From contig NC_092564.1 of assembly GCF_037975245.1 (NCBI RefSeq), positions 28,194,984 to 28,258,983 of the forward strand: a stretch of 64,000 nucleotides of DNA, written 5' to 3'. This stretch comes from Apostichopus japonicus (lineage: Eukaryota > Echinodermata > Holothuroidea > Aspidochirotida > Stichopodidae). This document shows, piece by piece, positions 38,908 to 52,192 of the stretch. Numbering within the stretch: position 1 is the first letter of the stretch; every line of letters starts with the position of its first letter. The translations under genes and the position numbers were made by a program. The notes below the pieces were generated by a model. That model searched no databases. It worked only from the letters and a program-made list of their open reading frames with translations, and had not been told where the DNA came from.

Positions 38908-38960
38908 TTTACTTTACTTTACTTTACTTTTACTTTACTTTACTTTTACTTTACTTTACT
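38908..38960 (+). repeat. (TTTAC)n/(TTTTAC)n tail of the LINE
   Basis: About ten pentamer or hexamer units of TTTAC/TTTTAC directly follow the AATAAA of the LINE 3' UTR. They are followed at once by an 11-base poly-C run (38961-38971). The position marks the 3' end of the retrotransposon. Confidence 0.9.
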
Positions 38961-38971
38961 CCCCCCCCCCC

Positions 38972-39279
38972 TTTCATATTTTTACCTTTGAATGTAAAAA
39001 GTGTTAATATTTACAACAACAAAATTTATGTCAGTATGAGGTCATGAAGTTATAATAAGAATGTCAAAAGGCTGCATTTGCAGACCAAATACTGACTACC
39101 AGGCCTTATATTCTTATTCAGTGAAGCTCTGTTAAGTGGGCCGAGTTTGCTGTTTATTGAATTGCAAACACAAGTGCAATCACAACTATGCACTCTCCAA
39201 ATGACAGGAGAAACACCAAAACTGGTTTGACACATGTACAACTTTCATATCCAAACAGCTTCTATATCTCTATATCTTG

Positions 39280-39348
<69 letters not shown>

Positions 39349-42300
39349 CAGTATATATATATATATATATATATATATAACTAACATTATTACAGAAGAT
39401 GGCAGAACACTTTGCAATGTCCATGAACACATTTACATGCACAGACATTCAATAACATATGTATCCATAATTCCATATACAGAATAAACAATTCATCCCA
39501 CATGCAAAATTCATAGAACCAAGTGTCCTTGTGCAGCAAAACAACACATACCAAGGATGGCATGCCTTTGCCACAGATAAACACTACCATCTCAGAATAA
39601 AAAAACATGTATCGATTGGCTACTACTAGCTGACAGAAACAAAACAGGATTCACAGACACAATTTGTTAGTTCATTTAATTTTCTTTTAAGATAGCTATG
39701 TGCAGCAAGTCTAAGTACACGATGTTCAGGATGAGGTACACTGACACTGTCTATTGATTTCCAGGTTCATGGAAGGATTAAGGTGAAAGGAAGTATATAA
39801 GTAGTAGTATAGAAAGAAAAAAAATAACAACAACAAAAAATCTAAGGAATCGTTGGAACAAATAATTCCCTAAAAAAATTAGGATTATATCGTCTGTTGT
39901 TTTTACTTCTTTTTCGTTTTGCCATCCTCATTTTAATCATGGTATTGTATTGTATTGTATTCATGGTTTTATTTTTAATATTTAAATCATAACATATTAT
40001 TACAATACTGTAAAAGGTAGTTTGTGCACGGAGAAAAAAAATAATACAGAGATCAGGATGCATTATCAACCGGTTTCGAAGAACTCAATCATATATACTT
40101 CTCCAAAACTCCCTGTTTTATGTATTTCCAAGCGATGATACTTTAATAAGCTTAACAAGCACTAGCTAACAACGCAGTCTTTCTTCCCAACAATCCCCAT
40201 TCTATTCTGCGACTTGGTCATATTTTGACGCTGGATCACTGGATGCATGACCTACTTTTGGATCAACCCCTTCCCTTCTCTTCCTTCCAGAATCTACCAT
40301 TAAATCATTCAATCTATTAAAAAGGCCCTTGTTTAAATCCCAATCAAACCGGGGTGAATGAGACCCCTGTCTCTAACACACAACTATCACCCTAGATACG
40401 GATCAAGAACTAATTATTTACCCATCTCCCAGTGAGTCCCTTCCTTACATTAATAAAATAACAACACAGGAGGAGTCAGTCTTATTGCGAGTTCTGTCTC
40501 TTGGTCTCTTCCACCGTCTGTCTGCTTTTATTTGCAAATTATTCAAAATTCAGAAAAATTTTGAAATTTTGAATCCAATTTGATATCAGCCGAGCCTAAT
40601 GTTGCCATTTTAAAGACGAGAGCATCAAACAAGGAAGCTGTCAGCAGAACCACTTTCCTTTGTCATCTTATCACATTTTGGTTAAGTCCCCCAAATATCC
40701 TCAGATAATAGGTGTCCGATCTCTGCCTTCACAGCTTTATGACAATCCGCTCTTTTACGTCAAACCCCGATACTGTGACCGACCCACGCATGACTCGGTA
40801 GGCGTTGAAACGAGAGGCTTTTTATCCAGTTTGATCTTATGCTAAGATACACGTTTAGCCAAAAAAAAAAAAAATTTAAAAAAAAAAGGGGGTAGATTCA
40901 ATATCACTAAATGGCAGATGAAAACCCACTTTAAGAAAAGTTCCTGACTGAAATCTGAGCTATGGATGCTAAAAATTTTAAAACCTTCCCATTTTAAGGG
41001 CATTTCTGACGTTAACCAGTAAGAGGTTAATGAAAAGGAAGGCATATCTGGAAGGGAACAGTTCTTGTGTATGGTAAATGGATACATTAAGAGGAGGTAT
41101 TAATATCACACATGGAAGGTGCTGTGTAGAATGTAGACGGTACTAGACAGGATAGATCTGAATGATGAAATCAAATAAATGTCGGCCGTGATTCGTATTT
41201 AGGACTCTCTCAATTACCCAGTTTGTTAAAACTTAAATGTACACAGCAGGAGAAGTGTACATCCAACAAATGTTTTGGCAAGAAATAAAAAGAATATATT
41301 TTAAACTGACATTCAAGTATAATTACTTATATTCTTTCTTATGAAATATGTTAAGAAATATGTCATGAATTAAAACATTCTGTGATGGTGCATATAGATT
41401 AATCATAGTAGTAGTCAAACTTACAAGAGCAGTTGCATAAGTTGCTTAATTGCTATGAAAGTCTGATTACGCCAGCATTAACAAAGAAACAATGTTTCTT
41501 TTCTTCTAGTATGTGGTTCTATATTTACAAAAAGATAGGAAGTTGTTCAATACAAGCCATGAAAATTGATACATCTCATTGTCCTGCAATCACGCTAAAT
41601 TCATGACAGTCTAATTGTGAAGAGATGTTTGAGGCAAGTCTGGTGTGAGTCATTGTTTGTCTGTTTTCATTTAATTTCATTACCACTTTTGTTTTTGACA
41701 AATTTTATGACCTAATCTAATATCTTCCTCATCACATGCTCCTTGAAACCATTGAACTTGCAGGAAGTTTATTTCTCTAAAGAATTGTCCCACAATTTTG
41801 ATTTAGCTAATGAAAGAGGAACATATTGTTAGCATACAAGTGAAAATTGCATTCAATTTCAAAGTACCATTTTCAAGATAACTGCAATTGAAGTTTACAT
41901 CTTTTGTACCCAAAGTGAACTTGAAGCAAACAGATGTGATGTCATAGATGCACATTGACAGGTTTTATTGGATGTTTTTTTTTTTTTTAAAGTACCTCAA
42001 ATTGTCTCCTAAAGCAACATATGTGATGCATTAACATACAAATGCACTACACTACAGGACTTTAATGGGATATTGATAGCTTCACATCCCCTAAAGCAAA
42101 GTTGGAACTCCTGTCCAATCAAATGACAAAAAAATTAGGTGATAAAATAACGAGAACAAAACCAAAACGTTTCGATGTCAGTGTGCAAATATGAAATCTC
42201 AGGAATCTATAGAAGCTGGCTTGGTATGTTACGTGGGCCCTTGGGTCCCTGGTCCCACTTTACCGCCACCCTTGACCACCATTGGCATTCCTCTTGTTGT

Positions 42301-43177
42301 TTCATGAGTTTACAGTAATATGTAGTTATCTCACATCCTGTCATGCTGTCTAAATCCAACAAGTGTTGTTCGGAAGTGATTGGTGAATTTGCAGACGTAA
42401 ACTCTATGAATATACAGAGTATACATATTTGGTTTGAATTTGACCCACTACTGCATCTCTTCACAATCAACCACGGACGTATCCATGGAGAATAGTCAAT
42501 AACTAGAACATCATGGTCAAACAGCGTCCCTGGGACGTTCCTTGAATATCCAGGCTACCATTACAAACATAGGGCTTTGTCATCTTATATAAAACATAGC
42601 CATGTTTCTTGTGCCCTTCCGAAGTAGACAATACTGTAAGTTATCCTGAAATACCTCAACATCTTTCTCCTACCTTCTTCTTCATTTTGATTTTTTTATT
42701 TCCTGACATTGTTGTAATCCGGATAGTACTGACCACATTTCTTTCCTTCTTTCTTCTGTTTTGATAACTTAAAGCCATTTATGAACATAGGAATCATCTT
42801 CTCTTGTTCCCCCCTTTTTTTTCATTCCCAGGAACGTTTGTACAAAGTTAAGTCCTACTGGGAATTACTCTATGTGACAGGTATAAATCGGTTTTTACAC
42901 AAAAGTGAGCACTCCCGCTTTCATTAGAGCTATCCAAGCAATACAAATGATGTACCCCTTGGGCTGTCAAGTGTGAGCAGTAGTCACGCATCGAATGAAG
43001 GATTGGCCAGAGTTAGCAGATGAGCTTTTGGCCTGTCGCTAGTGATATTAGCTAATCCTAGCATCTGTGAAACAAACTCAAACGATGACAATGTCATTGA
43101 TCCTATCGTAGGATGACAATTAAAGGAGAATAGTTGATGAATATTATAACGAAAATCCACGTTTACTCCAAAAGAAA
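38972..43177. other. Non-coding DNA downstream of the LINE
   Basis: It contains the (AT)n array (39285-39378), a TATTG microsatellite (39940-39962), an A-rich run (40860-40888), and less repetitive islands at 40140-40850 and 42890-43095. A GAAACGTT-containing fragment on the minus strand near 42165 recalls the hammerhead repeats but lacks the CUGANGA box. No gene was called. Confidence 0.45.
39285..39378. repeat. Interrupted (AT)n microsatellite
   Basis: Three (AT)n blocks separated by ACAGTAC/ACAGTAT interruptions, about 94 bases in total. The open frames of Tyr/Ile alternation on both strands are artefacts. Confidence 0.97.
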
Positions 43178-43320
43178 ATATTAATAGAGAAAACCAGAGA
43201 AATAAGATATGACTCATAATTGACAAATAAGGATTAATGATTAAGATTTATTTTCTAAATCATTTCTCCTTATTTGTAAATGAGTCATATCTTATATCTC
43301 TGGTTTTCTCTTATAATATA
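43178..43320. repeat. Near-perfect hairpin / small palindromic element, about 140 bp
   Basis: The left arm (43178-43243, with AGAGAAAACCAGAGA, TAAGATATGACTCAT and ACAAATAAGGA) and the right arm (43255-43320, complement) pair over roughly 65 bases. There are a few mismatches and small gaps, and the loop is about 11 bases. It may be a tiny foldback transposon. A precursor-microRNA-like transcript is an alternative, although the arm is longer than in most animal precursors. Confidence 0.85.
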
Positions 43321-44338
43321 TCACATCATGATGCCTTAAGTTCTATTTTGCTTTGAGTCTAATAATTTTAAGTTTTCCGGCAGGATGCAATATCGGGACT
43401 CTTAGGAGGAAAAGAAAAAGATTTCACACTGGTTGCATACAGTATATCCCATCTCAATATATATATTATTCCTAACTTGTTATTATATGGTTGATTTAAT
43501 CTAACCTATTTCGACTGGCTAACCCCTTGATACTTCCCTGGAATACAGAGCAACTCTAGGGTGGTCTGTGACATCATTAACGGCAAATGTTCCTCAAGAG
43601 CTTTACTTTCCTTTTAGAATCTTCTTGTTGTCTTATCCTTGAAACCTGATACACTTGGAATGTTTGCATAGCATTCAAGGTTCTCCTTTAGTATTTAGAA
43701 TTACATCAAAATAACATTTTTTTTTTGGGGGGGAGGGTTAAATATTATTTTCCTCTGTGAATACTTGATCTAAATATTATGAGGAGAAACGAAAGTGTTT
43801 TTAGCTGAATTTCCGAGATGATGTCTTTCGCTTTGCTGTTGCAAGATGCATTCACCAAACTATCACCAAATTTGTAAACTTTATATTTTCATGATGCTGA
43901 ATGCATTGAGGATGTGATTTTGACCTAAAGATGCAGACATTTATAAATCAAACAATCGACTCCAGCCACTGTAATATCTATTTAACTGTGTGTCACACTA
44001 ACCAAGCCAAATGTAAGGTCCCCTCATTGCTAAGAGATCTGTATGTGGCTCAGACCTCAACATTCTGGCTATTAACTGGCTAAATGCTAGTAGATTTTAT
44101 AGTTTGCCAGTAGAAGAAAAGGCATTGCCAGTAGACATCAATACCATAAACACATGTTTAGTCAGGTTACACTCATCAGTCAAAAATATCACATGAATTC
44201 TGTAATTAACATGAGCCCCTGCCTATTATCAGCAAATACTTTGATGGGCTGCTCCTTTAAGCCTGCAGAACAGTAAACTGATGGATGTTATATTGCAGAG
44301 AAATTAGGCAGTGGGAACTTGATTTTAGCCTTGTACTT

Positions 44339-44887
44339 ATATTTCTTATGCATGAGCAAGTGGCTAAATATTATGAAATTCTCGGCCTGGTTGTTGGTAC
44401 AACCTAAGGTAGCTGTCCCCTCCTAATTGCTTCTAACTATTAAACTAATAAGCTAGTATAATAAACCAATATTACCAAACCATTTGTTTTACTAATCTTT
44501 ATTACTTTTGGATGAAAGGGGAACTCAATCCAGAAGTATCTTTATACAAACAGCATGAAGGAAGTTAATGGAAATTTCACTTCTATGATGCATTTGCCTC
44601 TGACAGTTTCAGTTCTTCTGCATCAGCAAAAGGCTAAATATTATGAAATTCTAGGCGTGGTTGCTGCTACAAACTAAGTTGGTTGACCCTTATTGCTTCT
44701 AATTTCTATTAAACTAATAAGCTAGTATAATAAACCAATACAAAACCATATTTACTAATCTTTATTACTTTTGGCTTACAAAAGAGGAAGTCAATCCAGA
44801 AGTATCTTGCAAACAGCATGAAGGTAATAAATGGAAATTTCACTTCGATGATGCGTTTACCTCTGACATTTTCAATTGTTTTGCACG
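44339..44887. repeat. Tandem duplication, about 270-bp unit, two copies
   Basis: GGCTAAATATTATGAAATTC occurs at 44362 and 44632. The following blocks (AAACTAATAAGCTAGTATAA; TACTAATCTTTATTACTTTT; TCAATCCAGAAGTATCTT; ACAGCATGAAGG; TGGAAATTTCACTTC) recur in the same order in both copies. Substitutions and small indels separate the copies, so the duplication is not very recent. No coding content was seen. Confidence 0.9.
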
Positions 44888-47800
44888 GAAACACTTTCTC
44901 AGTTCCTCATCCTTAAAGTTATTTCACACACTGAGATGTTTAATTTTGTATTCTAACAATGCTAAAGGTCTGAGGATAACTCTGAGGATCAGAAACCTCC
45001 AGGAAAGTATTTTTAAAGACTTTTAACACCTTTTTTTCTGTTGGGGTTAATACTATTGATGACCTTTAAACTATGCCAAAACTTCCTGAGTTTTCTCTAC
45101 TTTTTAGTTCCATACAAATATGATGTTTGACATCACTTTATTCATGAACAGGCCGAGTGTTCCTTCAAAGGAAGTCTGTATCTCGGTAGCCTTTATAAGT
45201 AAATTCAGGCAACCCGAATGAGTTTACCAGGCACTGACAATGACTCTTTCAGAAGGACGTCCAAAGTTTATTCAGAAAGAGAAGTACTTTGCAGGTAGAG
45301 CAAGATGATTTGTTTCCACCAAAATGTGTTAAAGCATGAACTTTCGCTCTCAAGTGTATTATTAATGAAAATGGTGAGGCAGTCTCTCATATCCTGGTTT
45401 ATTAATATTCTGAAGAATTGATATATAGCACAACGGACCATGTTTCTTCTCTTTCTTCTGCTTTGGGCAATTTTGACAAATTATTATTAAGACGGGTGTG
45501 ATGGTCTATGCACAGAGTATCTACAATTAATCTTGCGTTACGCTACATGAAAGTGACAGGCATGATCACGCTTTGGTGATAAAGTCAATAAAGAAGTTAC
45601 GGGAGATGAGCTAATAAACATGTTATAATCTCATGTACATGTGTATGTAATGAAGATATAGAAAGTAACATATTAGTTGTTCCCCAAATTTATCCAGAAT
45701 TGGTGGAAAATGATGTCATTAACATACTACTGTGTACAATAGGTCGGTATTGGAGTTTTTTGGAGAATAGTACTTTCCAGGGTTCAAACTTTGTAACACC
45801 AAACAAATTTGACATACTTCTTACAATGATAGTATATACTGTAGTTACCTGCAAAGTGAGAAGTCCGAAAGATGCACTAGCTTACAAAACAAAACAAGAC
45901 ACCCACAAACACCCAAACACAAGACACCCAGAAATATGCAGAGCATTAATGCAATAAGTCTAATAATCTGAGAAAATATTACAGACTATAGACAATCGAG
46001 AGGAGAAGTGTTGTACCGATGTCGCCGATGTCAGTTTTGGCCGATATCTAATATTACAATCCCAATATCAGTCCAATAATGATACCAATATTTTTAAACA
46101 GCCAGAATGAAGGTCAAATCGCACTTTAATTCATGCTTTAATACTGGAAGTATTAAAATTATGATCAGCTATCATTATAAGTTATGATCGTTTTCACAAC
46201 TCACAAACGGTAACCACTGGTGTGACTCTCATTTGCGGTAGCCTGTTATTGAATTAGTAAATAAATTATGTGTGTATAGTACAACACTAGTCTTAACCTC
46301 TAACCTCCTATTATGCATGGATATCAGCAGTCTGTACAGTACATATATATATTCTGCAACAATGTACGTACAGTACCTACACATAAAGTGCATAGCAGAG
46401 TATAGCAAACTGACAGCCAAACCACATCTATGATGTTGCTGGTAGTTAAACCTAACTCAATCAATTTCTCCAGCTACAGTATATACGTAATAAAAGTCCA
46501 TAACTGGAGAAACCATAAGAAACTATCCTAATGTGTTTTCAATAGTTAGCAACTTGAAATACTGAAAATTGAAATTGATGAACAATATGCGCAAACCTTT
46601 CTCATACGTGGCTGTATGGGTTCTGCTCAGTATGGAAACTTAAAGATGAGTATCGTCGATACCACTTACAGGATCATTACACAGCAGTAATTAATGCAAA
46701 CATTCATTAAAAGTAACACAGTTGCTTTGATATAACAGCATGTCTCATTAACATAATACCAGTTCTGACAATATCACTGCCAGCTATACCTACGTAGCAG
46801 TGTTTTGGTCTTAGAAATAAAACTGGGTGATTTGACAAAAGGTTAATTATGATAACTCATTGTGGAATGTCGGAAAACCACACAATGCATTGTTACAGGA
46901 TACTATTACTATCATGTGCACGTGCACCTTCTTTTTCTATATTATCATAGTGTACTGTTGTTATGTATACTACTACCATCAATTGTGGTTCTTTCCATGT
47001 TACCATGGAAATTTGATGGGAGAAACATTGTGGAATCTTCACTGTTTCTCCAGTTTGACCCTCTACCCCTCTTCCCTGCCTGCCCCCTCTTCCCTGCAAC
47101 CCCCACCCCCCTCCCTCAGATATAATTTATCTACAGGTTGCAGTTGTAGACACCCTGAACTGTTACGATAATGTTATGAATAGAAAATATTGATCAAGTA
47201 GTAGAGCATTTAACAATTAGTGACTTTAAGAAGAATTAAACTTAAACAGAAAAGCATGCAAACATTGATTGCTTTAAATCTAGTTTACACTTTACATGGT
47301 ATACAAGCACCAGACATTTGACACCATCTTGTATTGTTAGGTATACCTCCCATGTTGCCTGATGGTGAGTACCTTACATTAAATCCACTCAGCCAATATG
47401 TAACTAACTGCATTATGGTCATCCTCATATAGGAATCACACACCAGACTAATTTTTTATCCTTCTTTAATCATTTTTTTTTTCCTTGCCTTGGCTCAACA
47501 CTAACACCCTGGTCTTAGTTATATTCCTCTGAATCAATCAAACACTCTCATTGTACTTGCTATGTACCTTAGGATCAAGTTAAAAGCCATCCACTGGGCA
47601 AAAGATATACTTAATGCTTTCTGCGGATAAAGAAAATATCGTCGGAACGCAATCACACGATCCTCTTTGTACACTTAAAAGCATCTATGAGACCTAAATC
47701 ACAAAGGATACCTACTGGCAAAAAAAAAAAAAGTTTAGTCTTCGTTTTCTTTTTCTCCAGAGGTTTCCGTTGCTACCCCCTAAACAGAAGATTTGCCGAC

Positions 47801-49017
47801 ATTCAGCTCTGGGTCCTGATGCGGTATTTTGACCTATTATTGCTTCATTTAGGGAGAGTAATTACATCAGCCCCTGAAGGTGATATGCCCTGAGAGTATG
47901 AGTATGCACCATCGGATAATAAAACGTGGTGTTTAATCTGCCTCCGAGTCCACGATCTAAAAATATCAGGCTAATGCAGATCATACTGTCAGTTTCTGGG
48001 CCACTCTTTAAATGAGAGATAAATAAATTCCTATTTTTCCTTCTTTGCTCATACTGTATTAACACAACAGACACTTCCATTCTCCCATACATGTACGTAC
48101 ATTGTGCAGTGCAATGCAGAAGAACACTTGTGCTAAAAAATGTATATTCTTTGCTCTTTCCAATAAAAGTTCATTCCATTCTTGAATGAACTTTTTCAGT
48201 GGAACTACTTTCAATACTCCTTGTCAAGTCTTTTCTCATATTTGAGAGTTATCTTGGAAAGGTCTAAATGTATTTATTGGAAACTTGCTACATACTTTAT
48301 CATCGTAAACGATTGAAGGTCCACAATGTGTACTTCACTCTATGATATTACAGAATTCTTTGTCCACATGAACAACTTGTCCGATAAAAGAATGGCAGAA
48401 AATATGCTTCTTAAATAATGAACAGCAGTAAGGATGATGATGTCAAAACGGTCAGATTCAAACAAATATTTGGAAGTCAGAATATATGATACTGGAAGTA
48501 ACTGCTGGTAAAAGAAAAAGAAGATACTGGCAGTTATCTGGTTTCTTCAAAATGGTACGCACATCGATGCCGCACAAAGGATCGTTTATCAGACAAAATA
48601 TTGAAATATATTGACCTATAAGATATATAGAGGCTTTTTTTACTCAAAGATATATCAGGATATCTAAAATATCTATAGCAGTTTAAGTTCAGTTGGCCTC
48701 TCAAGAATCGAGAAAATTAATGGAAGTGCAAAGATTCTCCTGCCCGGTTTAACGGAAAGATAATGGAAAGAATGTATTTAGTTCAGAAAGCAAACAACAG
48801 GATATATTTACTCATTGTGAAAGGATACACTCAAATGTGTTTCCATGCTGAAATTTCCTTCCTTAATTCCAGAGTACCCGAGAAATGATGCCCTTTTAGC
48901 AATAGTTATCCACTCTAACAATACATAGTATCAAACAGATCAATGACATACGTGGAAAGCTGTTATGCTTTATTAATATCACAGAGGGAATACAAAATAA
49001 TAAAGTTGCATCTCCTT

Positions 49018-49138
49018 TCCCCCCTATCCACTCCCGCTGCCCTGTCCTGCCTCTCTTCCCCTGCCCTGCCCCATCTCCCCCTCTCCCCTGACCTTCCCCC
49101 TCTCCCCTTCTCACCCTACCCTGTCCTGCCCCTCACAA
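49018..49138 (+). repeat. Polypyrimidine (CCCCT/CCTGCC) tract
   Basis: About 120 bases that are almost entirely C and T, built from CCCTGCCC, CTCTCCCC and TTCCCCC-type units. Open frames here on both strands are artefacts of low complexity. Confidence 0.85.
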
Positions 49139-52100
49139 GACACATGTACACACGTACTGTACGTGTACGAAAATCAAATATTATTCAATGAAGCCACAAA
49201 GATTCTTCTGATAGCGAAATTACAAATCTCACAAATAACTTTGTCACTCTATGTCTTTTTTCTTTGTTTTTTTCTGCTTTGAACAAATGTCAAAAATCTC
49301 CTACTTGTCTATATATCAAGAAATAGATTTTATTTCAGCAGTTGACAAAATTAACAGGGCCTCTTAACAACTTCAGATTCTTCTGTCAATCTCAAAACTC
49401 TCCATAACAGAATCTCTGACGCATAATTTACTTGTTGACAGATATTAAAGTAGCATGCAATTGCTATTGGTCAGTATCTGACAATATTTATGTCAATGAG
49501 ATTCACATGTTTGAAAAGTCAATCAAATTAAGGCAATATCTCATATTATGTCACCCACTGTGTATATACACTAGGCTTACATGGATGATGTCAACCAATT
49601 TTGAATCCACCCCCCTCCCTCATCCCCTCCCCATCCCTTTCCAAAGTCTATGGGAAATTAATGTTAAGTATATTAAGCCAAGATACACACAAAGGGAATC
49701 ACAGTTTGTAAAGCAAGTTTGAGGATATGCAATCCTTTTGCTCTAGGAAATACTGAAAACACTATACCATTAGACCTACAAAATACAAACTTGTGGTGTA
49801 ACCCTACAAAAGCTGATCGCATGCAGCAAATTAACAACTTCACATAGCATTCTACGATCTACCAGACACTGTATGAATGGACAAGTAGGCGATGGGGGGG
49901 GGGGGGGCTGGGGGAGATACCAGACCATTGCTGGTGTGTGATATCAGACAAAGTTATTCCCAGATGTGCACTGACTTTAAAAAGAAGCAAACTATTTTTT
50001 TTTCTACTGTACCTTACATTTTCTTTATCCACTAAAATCGATGAACTTTCAACGGAAAAATGTACAACGTAGTTTAACTGTTCGACATACTGCTTTAAAC
50101 CTACGCATCGAGCCCCAGTGTAATAACAGGTTCAGTAAAGATCTCTGTTAGTACATATATGCCAAGTCACAGACTAAAAAAGGGGAACTTGACCCTGGAA
50201 TAACCTCTTGGTTTAATGCCACTGGTGACTATAGTCATGCACCACTCATTGACCAACAGTAAATTACCAGTATTAACATAATGGGATGGAAAAAAACCAG
50301 GGTAAGCCAATACAAACCAGCTTAATTGCAGTAACCATGGTGACAATGACATCATTAGCTGCGGAATATATACCAGTAAATTTAACCAAAATCCCATTCA
50401 CCTCCAAGGGAGAAGGTTTTAAGCAAACAGAATTTGACAGGAGAGTCAGGGACAGCACTTTACAGACTTGCATTTAAAACTGAGCTTAATGGAGTGAAAA
50501 TTTATCAAATTGAAAACGTTGCTTTATTTATTGTTGCACTACGAAATTTGGGTGAGAATTGGCTGTATATGATTACATTAACATACAAAAGTACTTCCTG
50601 CTTTCATGTCATTGCTACTAAAAGATAGTAATAATACTACAAATTAAAATATGGAGACCAACGTCCCATGAACAAGTGAATAGATAGGTTTATGCTAGTT
50701 TTGGTGGAGGTGCAGAGTCAGAAAACTCATTCACATTTTAAACTCCACTTTTAATCAAGTTTAATTATGAAAGACGTCCAAGCCTAGCTACCAGCAACAT
50801 TGATACACAACTCAACGAACCAATTAACAAATCCTGAAATAGAGTCGGGTCAAAAAAAGTGGGAGGATTTGGGAGAAGTTTGCATGCAATGAGTACATGG
50901 GTTAAAAGCCATGTAAAACAGCCCTTTATTTCCATACCAATAACAGAGACCATATGGAAGAACATATTTCCAAATGCTAAAATGAAGGGCTGGATACTAG
51001 TACGGATCATTTCACAAGTAACACACAGGACTAAGGATGTGACCTCTCTCCCGTCCATTCCCCAATCCTAGTTTCAAGATTGTTATTTTATTGAAATGCT
51101 GTAGCATCAATCACAATGTTTGAATATAAATTATTTTATGAAAATTTACATGAATATCTTTAGAAACAAGAAAGAAGAAATTCAGTAGTTTCCTTTGATG
51201 AAAGTTCTGCTTCCAAAATTATAGTTAAATTCACATTATTCATTTCTTTTTGAACTTCAGCCATTGTCGTATTGCTTCATTATCCGCCAATAGGGTCAAA
51301 AACAATATTGCACGCACCCAAAGTTGATAACGATTAGCCAATGTTTAGCACCCCAATTGTAATAGTTTGACAGTGGCTGTATAATTATACCCATTCTCTT
51401 CACCTACCTACCCCCTCCCCTTCCCACTCCCCCCACACATCACTCCATGAATTACTAACATACTGTACCTCTGGTTATTCATTATACATGATTAAATACC
51501 TACAAAAAGTGTTTGACAGATGAAATGGATAGACTTGTTATAATTGCAATCTAGATGTGCATATGCTCTAAACGAGAAAACATGGTGCCCAGTGACATTT
51601 GGAACTAGTGCATCACTCAGTGACCCCTCATTTATGGTAGAAAATAAAAGCAAGCGAAAGGTCAAGGATCCTACTCTACCAGATAGAACTGCTGTTATCT
51701 TCTTCTCCATGATAGATGAAGCTGTTCTCTCTCTGGATCTCTCTCTCCGCCTCTCGCTACATGTATATCAGGAGACAGACAGACTGATCAACAAGAGACA
51801 AAATTGTGTGTCCCTTCATCCATACCCAATGACCATGCATCCAGATCAATAAGAACAATAATCATAATTAATATTATTATTATTATAATATTAATAATAA
51901 CAGACCAATCACCAATGGAATCAGACCGAAGATAACTTGTGAAAACTGACACACACAATGATAAACTGCAGGGTTTGCATCTCGAGCAGTTTTTTTATTT
52001 AGTTTCAGGTCACGACACTGGTGAATCCCACAGCAAGAATTTAAACCGTACCAAATCAAATATTAAAAAAAAAAGAGCCTTCTATTCCTCCTCTTACCCT

Positions 52101-52170
52101 GAGCATTGGTCAGTGAGCTTTCTATTCACACGATTAATTATGGAGTTGTTAATGAGTTACAGTCTCCACC

Positions 52171-52192
52171 TCTCTCTCTCTCTCTCTCTCTG
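52171..52192. repeat. (CT)n microsatellite
   Basis: Eleven CT dinucleotides in a row, in an otherwise complex stretch. Confidence 0.95.

Larger units (their letters stand above)
37381..38960 (+). mobile_element. 5'-truncated LINE copy: RT frame, 3' UTR and TTTAC tail
   Basis: The element runs from about the start of the RT frame through a 3' UTR of roughly 100 bases (from 38809) with an AATAAA at 38901-38906. It ends in repeated TTTAC/TTTTAC units (38908-38960). Short microsatellite 3' tails in place of poly-A are known for L2/CR1/Rex1-type LINEs. The left border is not precisely visible; upstream DNA shows no RT or endonuclease similarity in any frame. No convincing target-site duplication was found by eye. 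The intact frame suggests a fairly recent insertion. Confidence 0.85.

Noticed and set aside
39188-39487. Frames on both strands rich in Tyr-Ile
   Set aside because: They are translations of the (AT)n microsatellite.
46020-46090. GGCCGATATC-containing stretch as a transposon end
   Set aside because: No inverted partner was found within the surrounding kilobases.
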